Positions 50,442 to 58,783 of a stretch of 64,000 nt of DNA are shown here, one piece after another. Below the pieces are notes generated by a model. It was not told the DNA's origin. It saw only the letters and a program-made list of their open reading frames with translations, and did no database searches. The number at the start of each line of letters is the position of its first letter. The stretch's first letter is position 1. The position numbers were made by a program, and so were the translations under genes. Origin of the DNA: Micromonospora rubida (GTDB lineage: Bacteria; Actinomycetota; Actinomycetes; Mycobacteriales; Micromonosporaceae); assembly GCF_009908295.1 (NCBI RefSeq), contig NZ_JAAALO010000006.1:366439-430438 (forward strand), given 5' to 3'.

Positions 50442-51044
50442 ATGCAGCGCAGACTCGTCGCCGTCGCCCCGCTGCTCGCCTGCGTGCTCCTGCTGCACCT
50501 CGGCTTCGCCTGCCGCCCACCGCCCGCTCCGGCCGTCCAGGGGCTCGTCGCGACCCATGCCCAGACGTCGGTCGACGCGCCGGCTCCCGAGGCGCGAGCC
50601 GCCGTCGCCGCGCCACCTACGCGGACCGGCACCGCGCCGCGCCAGGTACGGCTCAGCCTCGCCCCGTATTTCGCGCAGGCCGACCTGGCCCCGGTTCCCG
50701 CGCGGGCCGACCTCACCCCTGCTCCCGCGCGGGCCGACCGTGCCCAGGTTCCCGCGCGGGCCGACCGGTTGTGGTTCGCGACGTACCTCGACGTGACCAA
50801 CCCAGCCGCGCGGACCGGCCGGTCGCCGCAGGGGACCGTGGTGGCGAGCTTCGACGGCAGGGCGTGCGGGTCGGTCACCCGCCCCGGGCGGAGCAACCCG
50901 ACGACCGACCGCCGCGATCCGGTCAATCAGGAGGCGTCGACGCCGCCCGACGTGCCGTGCCGCAGGGACAACACCGCCGACGGGCGTCCGCTCACTGCGG
51001 ACGCGGCCCCCGACCCGATCCGGCTGAGCATCCTGCGCTGCTGA
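50442..51044 (+). CDS. Exported protein with PARAD-type repeats
   Basis: Predicted 200-residue exported protein. The N-terminus MQRRLVAVAPLLACVLLLHL is a clear signal sequence, and FAC at its end might be a degenerate lipobox. The centre has three repeats of the type PVPARADL / PAPARADR / QVPARADR, encoded by repeats of CCCGCGCGGGCCGAC, itself palindromic. The C-terminus ends IRLSILRC with an isolated cysteine. The ATG lies 5 nt after GGGGGTGAG. No family is recognised; the reverse strand is also open here, so the call is moderate. Confidence 0.55.
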   Translation: MQRRLVAVAPLLACVLLLHLGFACRPPPAPAVQGLVATHAQTSVDAPAPEARAAVAAPPTRTGTAPRQVRLSLAPYFAQADLAPVPARADLTPAPARADRAQVPARADRLWFATYLDVTNPAARTGRSPQGTVVASFDGRACGSVTRPGRSNPTTDRRDPVNQEASTPPDVPCRRDNTADGRPLTADAAPDPIRLSILRC

Positions 51045-51295
51045 CCGGCCCGCTCCGGGCGTCACCGCCGCAGCCACCCGCCCGCCCTCCCAGGTCGGCC
51101 GACGGGACGGGCGGCGACAGCGACTCAGCCCGGAAACGTCGGAGCAGCCCACCGCATATCGCCGACCACGCGGTCGCCCGCCGACCACGCGCACCTCCGC
51201 CCCCGCACCGCCGACGGCCCGTCGGCGGTATGCCCGGTCTCCGCCGGGCGGTGGTGCGCAACCCGTTGCTCCCCCGCTGCCTCACGGAGTGGACC

Positions 51296-52804
51296 ATGCT
51301 GCTTTCCGCCCAGTCCTGGCGCTCGCTGCGCGCCGACCTACCCGCCTCCCTCGTCGTCTTCCTCGTCGCGCTGCCGCTCTGCGTGGGCATCGCCGTCGCC
51401 TCCGGCGTACCCGCCGAACTGGGCCTGGTCACCGGCGTGGTCGGCGGCCTGGTCGTGGGGTTCATGCCCGGCAGCAGCATGCAGGTCAGCGGCCCGGCGG
51501 CCGGGCTGACCGTGCTGGTCGCCGAGGCCGTGGACCGCTACGGGCTGGCCGGCCTCGGCACGATCGTGCTGGTCGCCGGGCTGCTCCAGGTCTGCCTCGG
51601 GCTGCTGCGGCTCGGCCGCTGGTTCCGGGCCATCTCCGTGGCCGTGGTGCAGGGCATGCTCGCCGGCATCGGCCTGCTGCTCATCGCCGGTCAGCTCCAC
51701 GTCCTCGCCGGTGGCACCGCGCCGCCTTCCGGGCTGGGCAAGTTCACCGCCCTGCCCGGGCTGGCGGGCGACCTCGTCACCTCCGCCACGGCCCGGCTCT
51801 CGCTCGCCGTCGGCGTGGCCACCCTCGTGGTCATGGCGCTCTGGGACGCCCTGCCCGGCCGGCTCCGGGCGGTCCCCGGCGCGCTGGTCGCCGTGGCGGC
51901 CGCGACCGGGGTGACCGCCGCCCTGAGCCTGCCGGTGCACACCATCCAGGTCGAAGGACTGCTCGCGGCGGTGCGGCCCTCCCCCGGGGACTGGGGCACG
52001 CTGGCGGACCTGGGCGTCCTCGCCACCGTCGCGACGTTCACCCTGGTCGCCTCGGCGGAAAGCCTGTTCAGCGCGGCGGCGGTCGACCGGCTGCACCAGG
52101 GCCCGCGCACCGACTTCGACAGGGAACTCGTGGCGCAGGGCGCCGGCAACACCGTCTGCGGCCTGCTGGGCGCGCTGCCGATGACGGCGGTCATCGTACG
52201 CAGCTCCGCGAATGTGCGGGCCGGCGCGCGGACGAAGGCATCCCGGGTGCTGCACGGGGTGTGGCTGCTGCTGTTCGCCGTCGCCGCGCCCGGCCTGCTC
52301 GGGCTGATCCCGCTGCCCGCGCTCGCGGCCGTGCTCGTCCACGCCGGGGTCAAGCTGCTGCCGCTGCGGGCGGTGCCGGAGCTGTGGCGGGGGCACCGGG
52401 GTGAGGTGGTGGTGCTGGCGGTGACCGCCGTGTCCATCGTCACCACCGACATGTTCGTCGGCGTGCTCGTCGGCCTCGGCCTGGCCATCGTCAAGACGGC
52501 GTGGGAGACGTCCCACGTGCGGGTCACCGTGCGGGACGGCCCGGCCGGGCCGATCGACGTCGTGATCTCCGGGAACGCGACGTTCCTGCGGCTGCCTACG
52601 ATCCTCACCACGCTGAACGGGCTGCCGCCCGACCGGACCGTACGGCTGGACCTGCGCGGCCTGCGGCACGTGGACCTCGCCTGCCGGTCGGCGCTGGACG
52701 CCTGGATAGAGACGCACAACGGCAACGCGGGGGTGTCCGTGCAGATCGTCGCCCCGCGCCCCGCCGACGACGACCGGAGCCGGACGGTCGACGCCACCGA
52801 GTGA
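51296..52804 (+). CDS. SulP-family anion transporter with STAS domain
   Basis: Membrane transporter of 502 residues in the SLC26/SulP family, carrying sulfate, bicarbonate or other anions. The membrane domain has the conserved LPLCVGIAVASGVPAELGL opening, PGSSMQVSGPAAGLTVLV (the family anion-site motif) and AESLFSAAAVDRLHQG. The cytoplasmic STAS domain from about residue 425 contains VVISGNATFLRLP and LDLRGLRHVDLACRSALDAW. ATG 51296 has an ACGGAG site; a much longer open frame upstream is not a gene. Substrate is unresolved; bicarbonate is common for this short type. Confidence 0.92.
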   Translation: MLLSAQSWRSLRADLPASLVVFLVALPLCVGIAVASGVPAELGLVTGVVGGLVVGFMPGSSMQVSGPAAGLTVLVAEAVDRYGLAGLGTIVLVAGLLQVCLGLLRLGRWFRAISVAVVQGMLAGIGLLLIAGQLHVLAGGTAPPSGLGKFTALPGLAGDLVTSATARLSLAVGVATLVVMALWDALPGRLRAVPGALVAVAAATGVTAALSLPVHTIQVEGLLAAVRPSPGDWGTLADLGVLATVATFTLVASAESLFSAAAVDRLHQGPRTDFDRELVAQGAGNTVCGLLGALPMTAVIVRSSANVRAGARTKASRVLHGVWLLLFAVAAPGLLGLIPLPALAAVLVHAGVKLLPLRAVPELWRGHRGEVVVLAVTAVSIVTTDMFVGVLVGLGLAIVKTAWETSHVRVTVRDGPAGPIDVVISGNATFLRLPTILTTLNGLPPDRTVRLDLRGLRHVDLACRSALDAWIETHNGNAGVSVQIVAPRPADDDRSRTVDATE

Positions 52805-52831
52805 CCCGCCGCCGCGACCGTCGCCCCGCGC

Positions 52832-53206
52832 TCAGGCCGTGCTGATGTGGGCGGCGAGGATCCGCCAGCCGCGTTCGCCGTACGTCCACGTCCTGGTGTA
52901 CCGGAGCCTCGCCGTGACCGGGACGCCACCGAAGGTCCCCGTCACCCGGCCCAGGAAGAACGTCACCCCGGTCGTCCCCTCGACGATCAGGTCCAGTTCC
53001 TCCTCCACCAGCTCGTCGATGACGGAGGTCCGGTCGCGGTGGGCGATCAGGTCGTCCTGCTTGGTGAACCTGTTCCCGTCCGGGCCGAAGGCGATCAGGC
53101 GCTCGTCGAGCAGCCCGTTTAAGGCGGCCACGTCCCCCGCCCGCTGGGCGGCCTGAAGCCGGCGCTCGGCGTCGAGCAACTCGGCCTCACGTTCGCTGTC
53201 CGGCAT
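52832..53206 (-). CDS. DUF4440/SnoaL-like NTF2-fold protein
   Basis: Cone-shaped NTF2-like domain protein of 124 residues: EAELLDAERRLQAAQRAGDV, LLDERLIAFGPDGNRFTKQDD and the closing strands LRYTRTWTYGERGWRILAAH. Members bind small hydrophobic ligands or act as polyketide cyclases or dehydratases; without active-site Asp/His residues in recognisable places no reaction is proposed. The ATG at 53206 follows GAGGAGGG. It is convergent with the SulP gene, 27 bp apart. Confidence 0.85.
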   Translation of the reverse strand: MPDSEREAELLDAERRLQAAQRAGDVAALNGLLDERLIAFGPDGNRFTKQDDLIAHRDRTSVIDELVEEELDLIVEGTTGVTFFLGRVTGTFGGVPVTARLRYTRTWTYGERGWRILAAHISTA

Positions 53207-53446
53207 CGCGCCCTCCTCCTCAGACCAGGCCTCGTCGGCACGCCCGGCCGGTGCTCGGGGCGCTGCCGCTCGGCCGCCGGTTGTCCGGCCCGCCCCCGCG
53301 TACCGATGGTTCGGGAAGACGGCCGGGCCCCGACGTCACGACCCTATGCGAGAGTCGCCCTGGCCGCACGCCGGCGTCCGGGAGAACCGTCGGTGGGGCC
53401 TGCTTCAATACCGGTCGGATTCGAGCGTGGAGAGGGTGCGGACACC

Positions 53447-53818
53447 ATGGGAACCTGGGGCAGCGGGAACTTCGACGACGACACGGCGGCCGACCACCTG
53501 TCGGACCTGACCAGCCGGCTGATCGCCGAGGTCACCGAGGCGATGGCCGGCGACCCGTCCGGGATCGAGCCCGACGACTACTGGGGCGTCGCGGTGCCCT
53601 GCAACCTGGAGTTGCTGCACCTCCTGGCGCGGCAGAACTACGTCGGGGCCATCCTGCCCGACCCGGCCACCATCGCCGCCTGGAAGACCCGGTTCCTGGG
53701 CGTCTGGGACGGGGCGATCGACGGCCTGGAGCCCGGCCCGGAATACCGGGCACAGCGGCGCGAGGTCCTCGTGCGGACCTTCGACCAGCTGGCCGAGCTG
53801 GCGACCAGCAAGAGCTGA
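53447..53818 (+). CDS. DUF4259 protein
   Basis: Protein of 123 residues starting MGTWGSGNFDDDTAADHL, the signature of DUF4259, followed by DDYWGVAVPCNLELLHLLA. The family is widespread in actinobacteria and Bacteroidetes with no known function. An upstream in-frame ATG is ignored because the signature begins at 53447. The gene stands alone between two minus-strand genes. Confidence 0.88.
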   Translation: MGTWGSGNFDDDTAADHLSDLTSRLIAEVTEAMAGDPSGIEPDDYWGVAVPCNLELLHLLARQNYVGAILPDPATIAAWKTRFLGVWDGAIDGLEPGPEYRAQRREVLVRTFDQLAELATSKS

Positions 53819-53963
53819 CGCGTCCGCCGTTCACCGGCGTACCGCCTGGTGTGTGCGGCGGCCGGCGATGCGGGACGTCGCGACCTTCGGGCGAGCCGCC
53901 GTCGGACGAGCGGACCGGGAGGCCACGCCTCGTCCCCGGGCCCGGGCCCCCGGTCCACATCGG

Positions 53964-54689
53964 CTAGATGATCAGCGTCTCGAACCGGCCCTCGCGGCGG
54001 CGGACGTGCCCGCGCCAGCCGGCGAGCAGTGCGATGACGGCCCAGCCGGCGGCACCGAAGGCCAGCGCCACCAGCCTCCCGCGGGAGTCGACCCGATCGG
54101 CAGCCCGGAGCGCGACCACCCCGTCCGGATCGGTGAGCACGACCAGCGTGCCGCCGATCCGGTAGCCGGGGTTGCTGCCCCGATAGATCATCGGCTCGTC
54201 GAGCGGCCCCTCGTCGCCCCGGAGGGTGAACGCGTGCCTCTTGCCGGCGACCTCGACGCCGACGATGGTCACCTGCTGACGGACGCCGCGTTCCTCCAGC
54301 ACCGCCTCGGGGGCGAGCTGCACCGAACCCACGAGCACGAACAGGGCGGGCACCATCGAGAGGAAGGCCAGCCATGCCGCCCGGTGCAACACACCCACGG
54401 CGACCGCGAAGACGACGCAGAGGGCGAGGCCGGTGCTGATCGGCACCGCCTTCGGCCAGCCGACCGTGACGTACGCGACAGCCACGCTCAGCCCGGCGAC
54501 GGCCAGGCCGAGCAGCACCACCAGCATGGTCCTCCGGACCGACCTGCCGGCCGACCAGGCACCCGCCACCGGAACGCGACCGGTCGGGGGCCCTCCGGCC
54601 TGAGCGATCCCGTACGGATACGGCTGGGGCTGGGCCGGCCTCGGCCGGTCGTCTCGCCCGTCTACTGGTCGCCAGGGGCCAGACTGCAT
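53964..54689 (-). CDS. Membrane protein with DUF3592-like outer domain
   Basis: Protein of 241 residues: a Pro/Tyr-rich N-terminus, three helices (TMLVVLLGLAVAGLSVAVAY and the two that follow), a domain of about 90 residues with the pattern QVTIVGVEVAGKRHAFTLRG and IGGTLVVLTDPDGVVALRAA, and a last helix ending in a basic tail. The domain is similar to DUF3592, usually extracytoplasmic and of unknown function. The start is uncertain; ATG 54689 is used, and upstream GTGs are possible. Confidence 0.72.
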   Translation of the reverse strand: MQSGPWRPVDGRDDRPRPAQPQPYPYGIAQAGGPPTGRVPVAGAWSAGRSVRRTMLVVLLGLAVAGLSVAVAYVTVGWPKAVPISTGLALCVVFAVAVGVLHRAAWLAFLSMVPALFVLVGSVQLAPEAVLEERGVRQQVTIVGVEVAGKRHAFTLRGDEGPLDEPMIYRGSNPGYRIGGTLVVLTDPDGVVALRAADRVDSRGRLVALAFGAAGWAVIALLAGWRGHVRRREGRFETLII

Positions 54690-54853
54690 TCGGCCTGGTG
54701 GGGTGGGGTGAGCGGGCACGGCAAGATCGTAACAGCGACCCGATACCCGCCCTGCCGCCAGCGGAGGCCACGCAGGGAGAGCACGCGTCACGTGCCGATG
54801 CGGGCGAGGCGCGCAGCGGACGCTCCCGGATCGCGGAGCGCCCGGCCACCCAA

Positions 54854-54970
54854 TCAGCTCACCGAACGCCGTGCCCAGAACAGGGTGTGTCCGCTGGTGC
54901 CCTCGGGAACGAATTCCTCCGCGGTGATCGTCAGTCGTCGGACCAGGTCCCGCTCGTCGTCGCCGTCCAT
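54854..54970 (-). CDS. Possible 38-residue ORF or gene remnant
   Basis: A short frame reads MDGDDERDLVRRLTITAEEF and ends TLFWARRSVS. Composition is that of real protein (TAEEFVPEGTSGHTLFWARR), but there is no recognised family. It may be the C-terminus of a lost gene. The rest of 54690-55081 shows nothing else. Confidence 0.3.
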   Translation of the reverse strand: MDGDDERDLVRRLTITAEEFVPEGTSGHTLFWARRSVS

Positions 54971-55081
54971 CCTGGTGAGACTACGAGCCCCGTACAGCCG
55001 GCCAGCCGCACGCCTGCGGACTGCTGCCCTGCGTGCGGCCTCCGACCACTGCCGCTACCGTCAGTCTGACGGAAACGACCC

Positions 55082-55300
55082 TCAGTGAGGCAGTTCGCGC
55101 CAGGTCGGGTTACTCCCGCGCCAAGCCCCGGCGAGGATGCTCGCCGAGCTGCGGCTGGAACACTCCAGCACCTTTGAACGGCCCTGTGCACCACCGATCT
55201 GCGCCTGAACTTCCCAGCGCTGACCATCAGTAAGGATGTAGATGTCGCGACGTCCCCGCGGCGTCGCCTCCCCGTTCCACCAGTGCTCCTCGACGTTCAC
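55082..55300 (-). CDS. Small hypothetical protein
   Basis: A 72-residue frame with protein-like composition: VEEHWWNGEATPRGRRDIYI, DGQRWEVQAQIGG and AGAWRGSNPTWRELPH. Similar small Trp-rich proteins occur as orphans in actinomycetes. GTG 55300 is the only start compatible with this length and has a weak ribosome site. Function is unknown. Confidence 0.5.
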   Translation of the reverse strand: MNVEEHWWNGEATPRGRRDIYILTDGQRWEVQAQIGGAQGRSKVLECSSRSSASILAGAWRGSNPTWRELPH

Positions 55301-55615
55301 CTCGCGACCGTACCAGGAGACGCCAGTACTGCCAGGATCGTGTCCCGGCCACCCGGCCCGGGCGGGACCCGCATCCGCACCCCGGCCCCTCGCCCGCTGC
55401 TGGCCCGCGCGCCACAGAGCCCTCGACTCAACCCGAGCAAACGGGCTCTCACCTGCGGCTTCAGCCGATCCGCCGTGTCACCTCCTGAGGCTGACGCGTC
55501 CCGCCTGATGCTTGATGGCTGATTTCGGGATTGTCGTCCGGATACGGGGCCCCAGTCCCGTATGCCGAGGAGCCGGGCGGGGTGGGTCCGCAGCGACGGC
55601 CGCTATAGTCGCGCG

Positions 55616-56338
55616 GTGAAGCTGGAGCAGGTCCGGCGGGCCTATTCGTCCGTCGCAGAGCTCTACATCGGGCTGTTCGGCACAAGCCAGCAGGTACACG
55701 CCGACGACCTCGCCCTCATCGGGCGGCAGCTGGCGGGCCGACCCGGCACGGTGCTGGATCTGGGCTGCGGACCCGGCCACATCACCGACTACCTTCGCTC
55801 GTTGGGCGTCGACGCAACGGGAATCGACATGGTCCCCGAGTTCATCGCCCATGCGCAGGCGGCCCACCCGGGCGGCAGGTACCAGCTCGGGTCGATGGAA
55901 GCCCTCGACGTCGCCGATCACTCCACCGCCGGCATCCTGGCCTGGGGCTCGCTGATCCACTTGCCGCCGCAAGATCTCGACGGCGTGCTCGCTGAGTTCC
56001 GGCGCGCAATGGCCCCGGCCGGAAGGCTGGTGACCAGCTTCTTCGTAGGTGACGAGGTCGCCGCCTTCGACCACAAAGTCGTGACCGCCTATCGCTGGCC
56101 CGTTGATGAGTTCTCCGAGCGACTGGCGCGAGCCGGCTTCACGGAAGTTGAGCGCCTACAGCGGCCCAGCGAAGGCCCTCATCGGCCACACGCCGCCATC
56201 GCGGCAATCGCAACCGAGGGGTTGGGGCGGATTCGTCAAGCATCAGGTGGGAATCGGCACGAAGTTCTGCAAGAACCTCCAGTTGCTCGCCGCGCGCCTC
56301 GTCGTAGCGGCCCTCGGCGGTCAACTCCTGGTGGATGA
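55616..56338 (+). CDS. SAM-dependent methyltransferase, C-terminus altered
   Basis: Class I methyltransferase: RRAYSSVAELYIGLFG, then motif I VLDLGCGPGHITDYL at about residues 44-58, acidic motif II TGIDMVPEF, and LAWGSLIHLPPQDLDGVL. The first 205 residues look intact. The last 35 (after HAAIAAIATEG) are Arg/Pro-rich and read through an unrelated gene remnant on the other strand, so the natural C-terminus has probably been lost. TATAGT lies 8 nt upstream of GTG 55616, which fits a leaderless mRNA. Substrate unknown. Confidence 0.8.
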   Translation: MKLEQVRRAYSSVAELYIGLFGTSQQVHADDLALIGRQLAGRPGTVLDLGCGPGHITDYLRSLGVDATGIDMVPEFIAHAQAAHPGGRYQLGSMEALDVADHSTAGILAWGSLIHLPPQDLDGVLAEFRRAMAPAGRLVTSFFVGDEVAAFDHKVVTAYRWPVDEFSERLARAGFTEVERLQRPSEGPHRPHAAIAAIATEGLGRIRQASGGNRHEVLQEPPVARRAPRRSGPRRSTPGG

Positions 56339-56399
56339 ACCCGGTCGAATTGATCCACATGCCCACGTAGGGGGAGTTGGATGACGGCTCGGCCGGCAT
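56289..56399 (-). pseudogene. 5' fragment of an Atu4866-family gene
   Basis: Thirty-seven codons from ATG 56399 encode NSPYVGMWINSTGFIHQEL and TAEGRYDEARG, the start of Atu4866-domain proteins. After ARG the expected continuation (conserved Tyr/Gly-rich strands) is missing and the frame continues as unrelated helix-like sequence. The gene is truncated. Confidence 0.65.
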
Positions 56400-56407
56400 G
56401 AACGACG

Positions 56408-56680
56408 CCCGGGGACCGGCCGGCGCTGCAACTGGTCGCGGAACTGACCGAGCGGGCGCCGGAGTTCCGGTCACTGTGGGAACGAAACGACGTACGCGGC
56501 AAGACCCACGAGGCGAAGACCTTCCACCACAACGCGGTGGGCGACCTCACCCTCTCCTACCACGCCTTCGACGTACGGGGCACCGCCGACCAGCAACTGA
56601 TCATCTACCAGGCCGAGCCCAACAGCCGCAGCGCCGAGGCCCTCAAACTCCTTGGTCTGCTGTCCACCGTGCACCACTGA
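56408..56680 (+). pseudogene. 3' fragment of an MmyB-type XRE regulator
   Basis: Ninety codons without a start encode LQLVAELTERAPEFRSLWER, then GDLTLSYHAFDV, QQLIIYQAEP and LKLLGLLST, which is the C-terminal ligand-binding domain (MmyB-like) of actinobacterial XRE regulators. The helix-turn-helix part is absent. It lies head to head with the Atu4866 fragment; intact MmyB regulator and Atu4866 genes are often neighbours, so one deletion probably removed the middle of such a locus. Confidence 0.7.
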
Positions 56681-56752
56681 TCTTCCAGGGTGGGCAGCCT
56701 GATCCGAGGCGGCGATCCGAACGGCTGCGGTCGCCGGCTGAACAGCGTGTTC

Positions 56753-57877
56753 TCAGCCTGCGGACGCCGGTTCGGCGGGCCCGGCCGCGAAGAAGCGGAT
56801 GATGCCTTCCGCTGCGGTGGGGGACAGCATCATCGCCTGGACTCGTGCGGACATTTCGGCGATCGGGTGCGTCCTGGTGAACATCGCCTCTTCGTACGCC
56901 CGGATCGCCGAGTCCGGGTCGGTGGGGTTGGCGGCGAGTCGGCCGGCGAGTTCGGCGGCGTCGAGCATGGCCTGGTTGGCGCCCTCCCCGACCGGCGGCA
57001 TGAGGTGCGCGGCGTCGCCGATGAGGGTGACGCCCGGCCGGCTGGACCAGCGCGTACCGATGGGCATCGCTTCGATCAGGCGCGGCGTCGGCGCGCTGTC
57101 GCCGGCCTCGATGAGTGCGGTGAGGCGTGAGTCCCAGCCACCGAACATGTCCAGCAGGGCCTGCTTACTACGGTATGTGTCGATGGGGCGATCGTCTGCG
57201 GGCAGCGAGATCCCGACCCGCAGGCTGCCGTCGCCGAGGCGCTGCGCTGCCAGGATCTGGCTCACGCCGACGCACCACAGGTTCCCGGGGCCGACCAGCT
57301 CGGCGAGATCAGGATGACGCCGGTCGACGTCGCTGATGTTCAGCTCCACGAGGGTGGCCACCTGGGACAGCTGGACATCGGCCAGCAGCGCCCGGACGAC
57401 CGAGCGCGCGCCGTCCGCGCCGATGAGGATGTCGCAGCCGGTTCGGTGGCCGCCATGGAACGTCAGTTCCCAGCCTCCGTCAGGTCGCGGGGTCGCCGCG
57501 ACAAGCCGGCGCCCCCAGACAACCGTGTCGCCGGGGAGTGAATCGAGCAGAAGATCGCGCAGTGCGCGCCGGTCAATCTCGGGACGCCCGGAGAACGAGC
57601 CGGGTTGCGGCTCATGGTGCACCAGGGTCCGTCCGGTCGGGTCGACGATCCGATGTTCCTCGCCCTCGGGCCGTGCCTCCGACCGGAACCGGTCGGCGAG
57701 ACCCGCCTCGGCCAGGGCCTGTTGCCCGGACTCCGGGTGCAGGTCGAGCGTGCCGCCCTGCGGCCGCGAGGATCGGCTTGCCTCCCGCTCGTACACCACC
57801 GCATCGATGCCGTGCTGATACAGGATTCGTGCCAGCGTCAGCCCGCCAAGGCCGCCACCGGCGATCGCGATTCGCAT
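56753..57877 (-). CDS. FAD-dependent monooxygenase, TetX-like
   Basis: Class A flavoprotein hydroxylase of 374 residues. The FAD fold is IAIAGGGLGGLTLARIL at the N-terminus, the DG motif appears as CDILIGADGARSVVR, and the GD motif as LIGDAAHLMPPVGEGANQAM. The group includes TetX tetracycline-inactivating enzymes and many hydroxylases of natural products. The substrate cannot be read; a divergent TetR gene argues for induction by it. ATG 57877 follows the GTG-rich promoter; the operator palindrome lies immediately upstream. Confidence 0.88.
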   Translation of the reverse strand: MRIAIAGGGLGGLTLARILYQHGIDAVVYEREASRSSRPQGGTLDLHPESGQQALAEAGLADRFRSEARPEGEEHRIVDPTGRTLVHHEPQPGSFSGRPEIDRRALRDLLLDSLPGDTVVWGRRLVAATPRPDGGWELTFHGGHRTGCDILIGADGARSVVRALLADVQLSQVATLVELNISDVDRRHPDLAELVGPGNLWCVGVSQILAAQRLGDGSLRVGISLPADDRPIDTYRSKQALLDMFGGWDSRLTALIEAGDSAPTPRLIEAMPIGTRWSSRPGVTLIGDAAHLMPPVGEGANQAMLDAAELAGRLAANPTDPDSAIRAYEEAMFTRTHPIAEMSARVQAMMLSPTAAEGIIRFFAAGPAEPASAG

Positions 57878-57888
57878 TCTCACCCCGT

Positions 57889-57924
57889 TACCGTACACTG
57901 TATTGGTGGATACACCGTACGGTA
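57889..57924. promoter_or_regulatory. TetR operator in the divergent promoter
   Basis: TACCGTAC (57889-57896) and GTACGGTA (57917-57924) are perfect inverted arms; inside them ACTGTAT and ATACACC partly mirror each other. The site lies between the monooxygenase start and runs over the first codons of the TetR gene, fitting autoregulation and control of both genes. Inferred, not shown. Confidence 0.6.
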
Positions 57925-58631
57925 GCGAAGCGTTGCCCGTTTGGGAACGGCCCGAGCCCCAGCCGCGGGCGGTGCCGGTGCCGCTGAGCCGCGAGAAGAT
58001 CGCCGCTACGGCGATCCGGCTCGCCGACGCGCACGGCCTCGACGGCCTGTCGGTTCGCAAGATCGCCAAAGAGCTCGGCGTCGGTCCGATGCGGCTCTAC
58101 GACTACGTGATCAACAGATCCGAACTACTCGATCTGATGGTCGATGTCGTCTATGCCCGGATCGCCGAGGTCGACCAGCACTCCGAGTGGCGCGCCACGG
58201 TGCTGGCCGTCGCCCACGCGACCCGCGACGTCGCCCTTGATCATGAGTGGTTTTCCGACCTGCTCGGCGGAAGGCCACACTTGGGACCTCACGCGCTCGC
58301 CGTCGGCGAAGCGACCGCGGCGGCGCTGAGTCAGGCCCCCGGCGTGCGCAGCCTCGACGATCTCCAGCGGGCTCTGGGCGCCCTCAATGCCTTCATCATC
58401 GGAGCGGTCCGCCGAGAGGTCACCGAGCGACGCACCGCCCGTTCCACCGGCACCGACGAGGCCGCCTGGCAGGCCAGCCTCGGCCCCTACCTCACCCGCA
58501 TGTTGAAAACCGGCAGGTACCCCACCGTCGCCCGGCTCGTCATCGACGGCGTCCACCTCGATGCCGAGGAAACCTTCAACCACAACCTGACCACCGTCTT
58601 GGACGGCATCACCAGCCGTCCCCGCACGTGA
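57906..58631 (+). CDS. TetR/AcrR family regulator, TetR_C-type
   Basis: Repressor of 241 residues. A 25-residue linker precedes the HTH SREKIAATAIRLADAHGLDG and VRKIAKELGVGPMRLYDYV, the form seen in regulators with the tetracyclin-repressor C-terminal domain; RALGALNAFIIGAVRREV and the C-terminal LVIDGVHLDAEETFNHNL complete it. GTG 57906 is preferred over the TTG one codon earlier. It is divergent from the monooxygenase gene and should sense a ligand related to that enzyme's substrate. Confidence 0.88.
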   Translation: MDTPYGSEALPVWERPEPQPRAVPVPLSREKIAATAIRLADAHGLDGLSVRKIAKELGVGPMRLYDYVINRSELLDLMVDVVYARIAEVDQHSEWRATVLAVAHATRDVALDHEWFSDLLGGRPHLGPHALAVGEATAAALSQAPGVRSLDDLQRALGALNAFIIGAVRREVTERRTARSTGTDEAAWQASLGPYLTRMLKTGRYPTVARLVIDGVHLDAEETFNHNLTTVLDGITSRPRT

Positions 58632-58783
58632 CCTGCTGCTCTGCGGCCAGCCGCCGGCTGGAGCCGATGCACCTTGCTCGGACATCCGGATCTGCCGCGG
58701 ATCGCGCGTCGCTGGGAGTCGTGACCGGCGGAGGAGGCATGGACCTGGAGGGCGGATACCGCTTGGGTCGGCAGGAGGGGCGG

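Noticed and set aside
56377..56802. Arg-rich plus-strand frame after the methyltransferase
   Set aside because: The neighbouring frame 56408-56680 gives a clear MmyB-like domain remnant, so this frame is a shadow.
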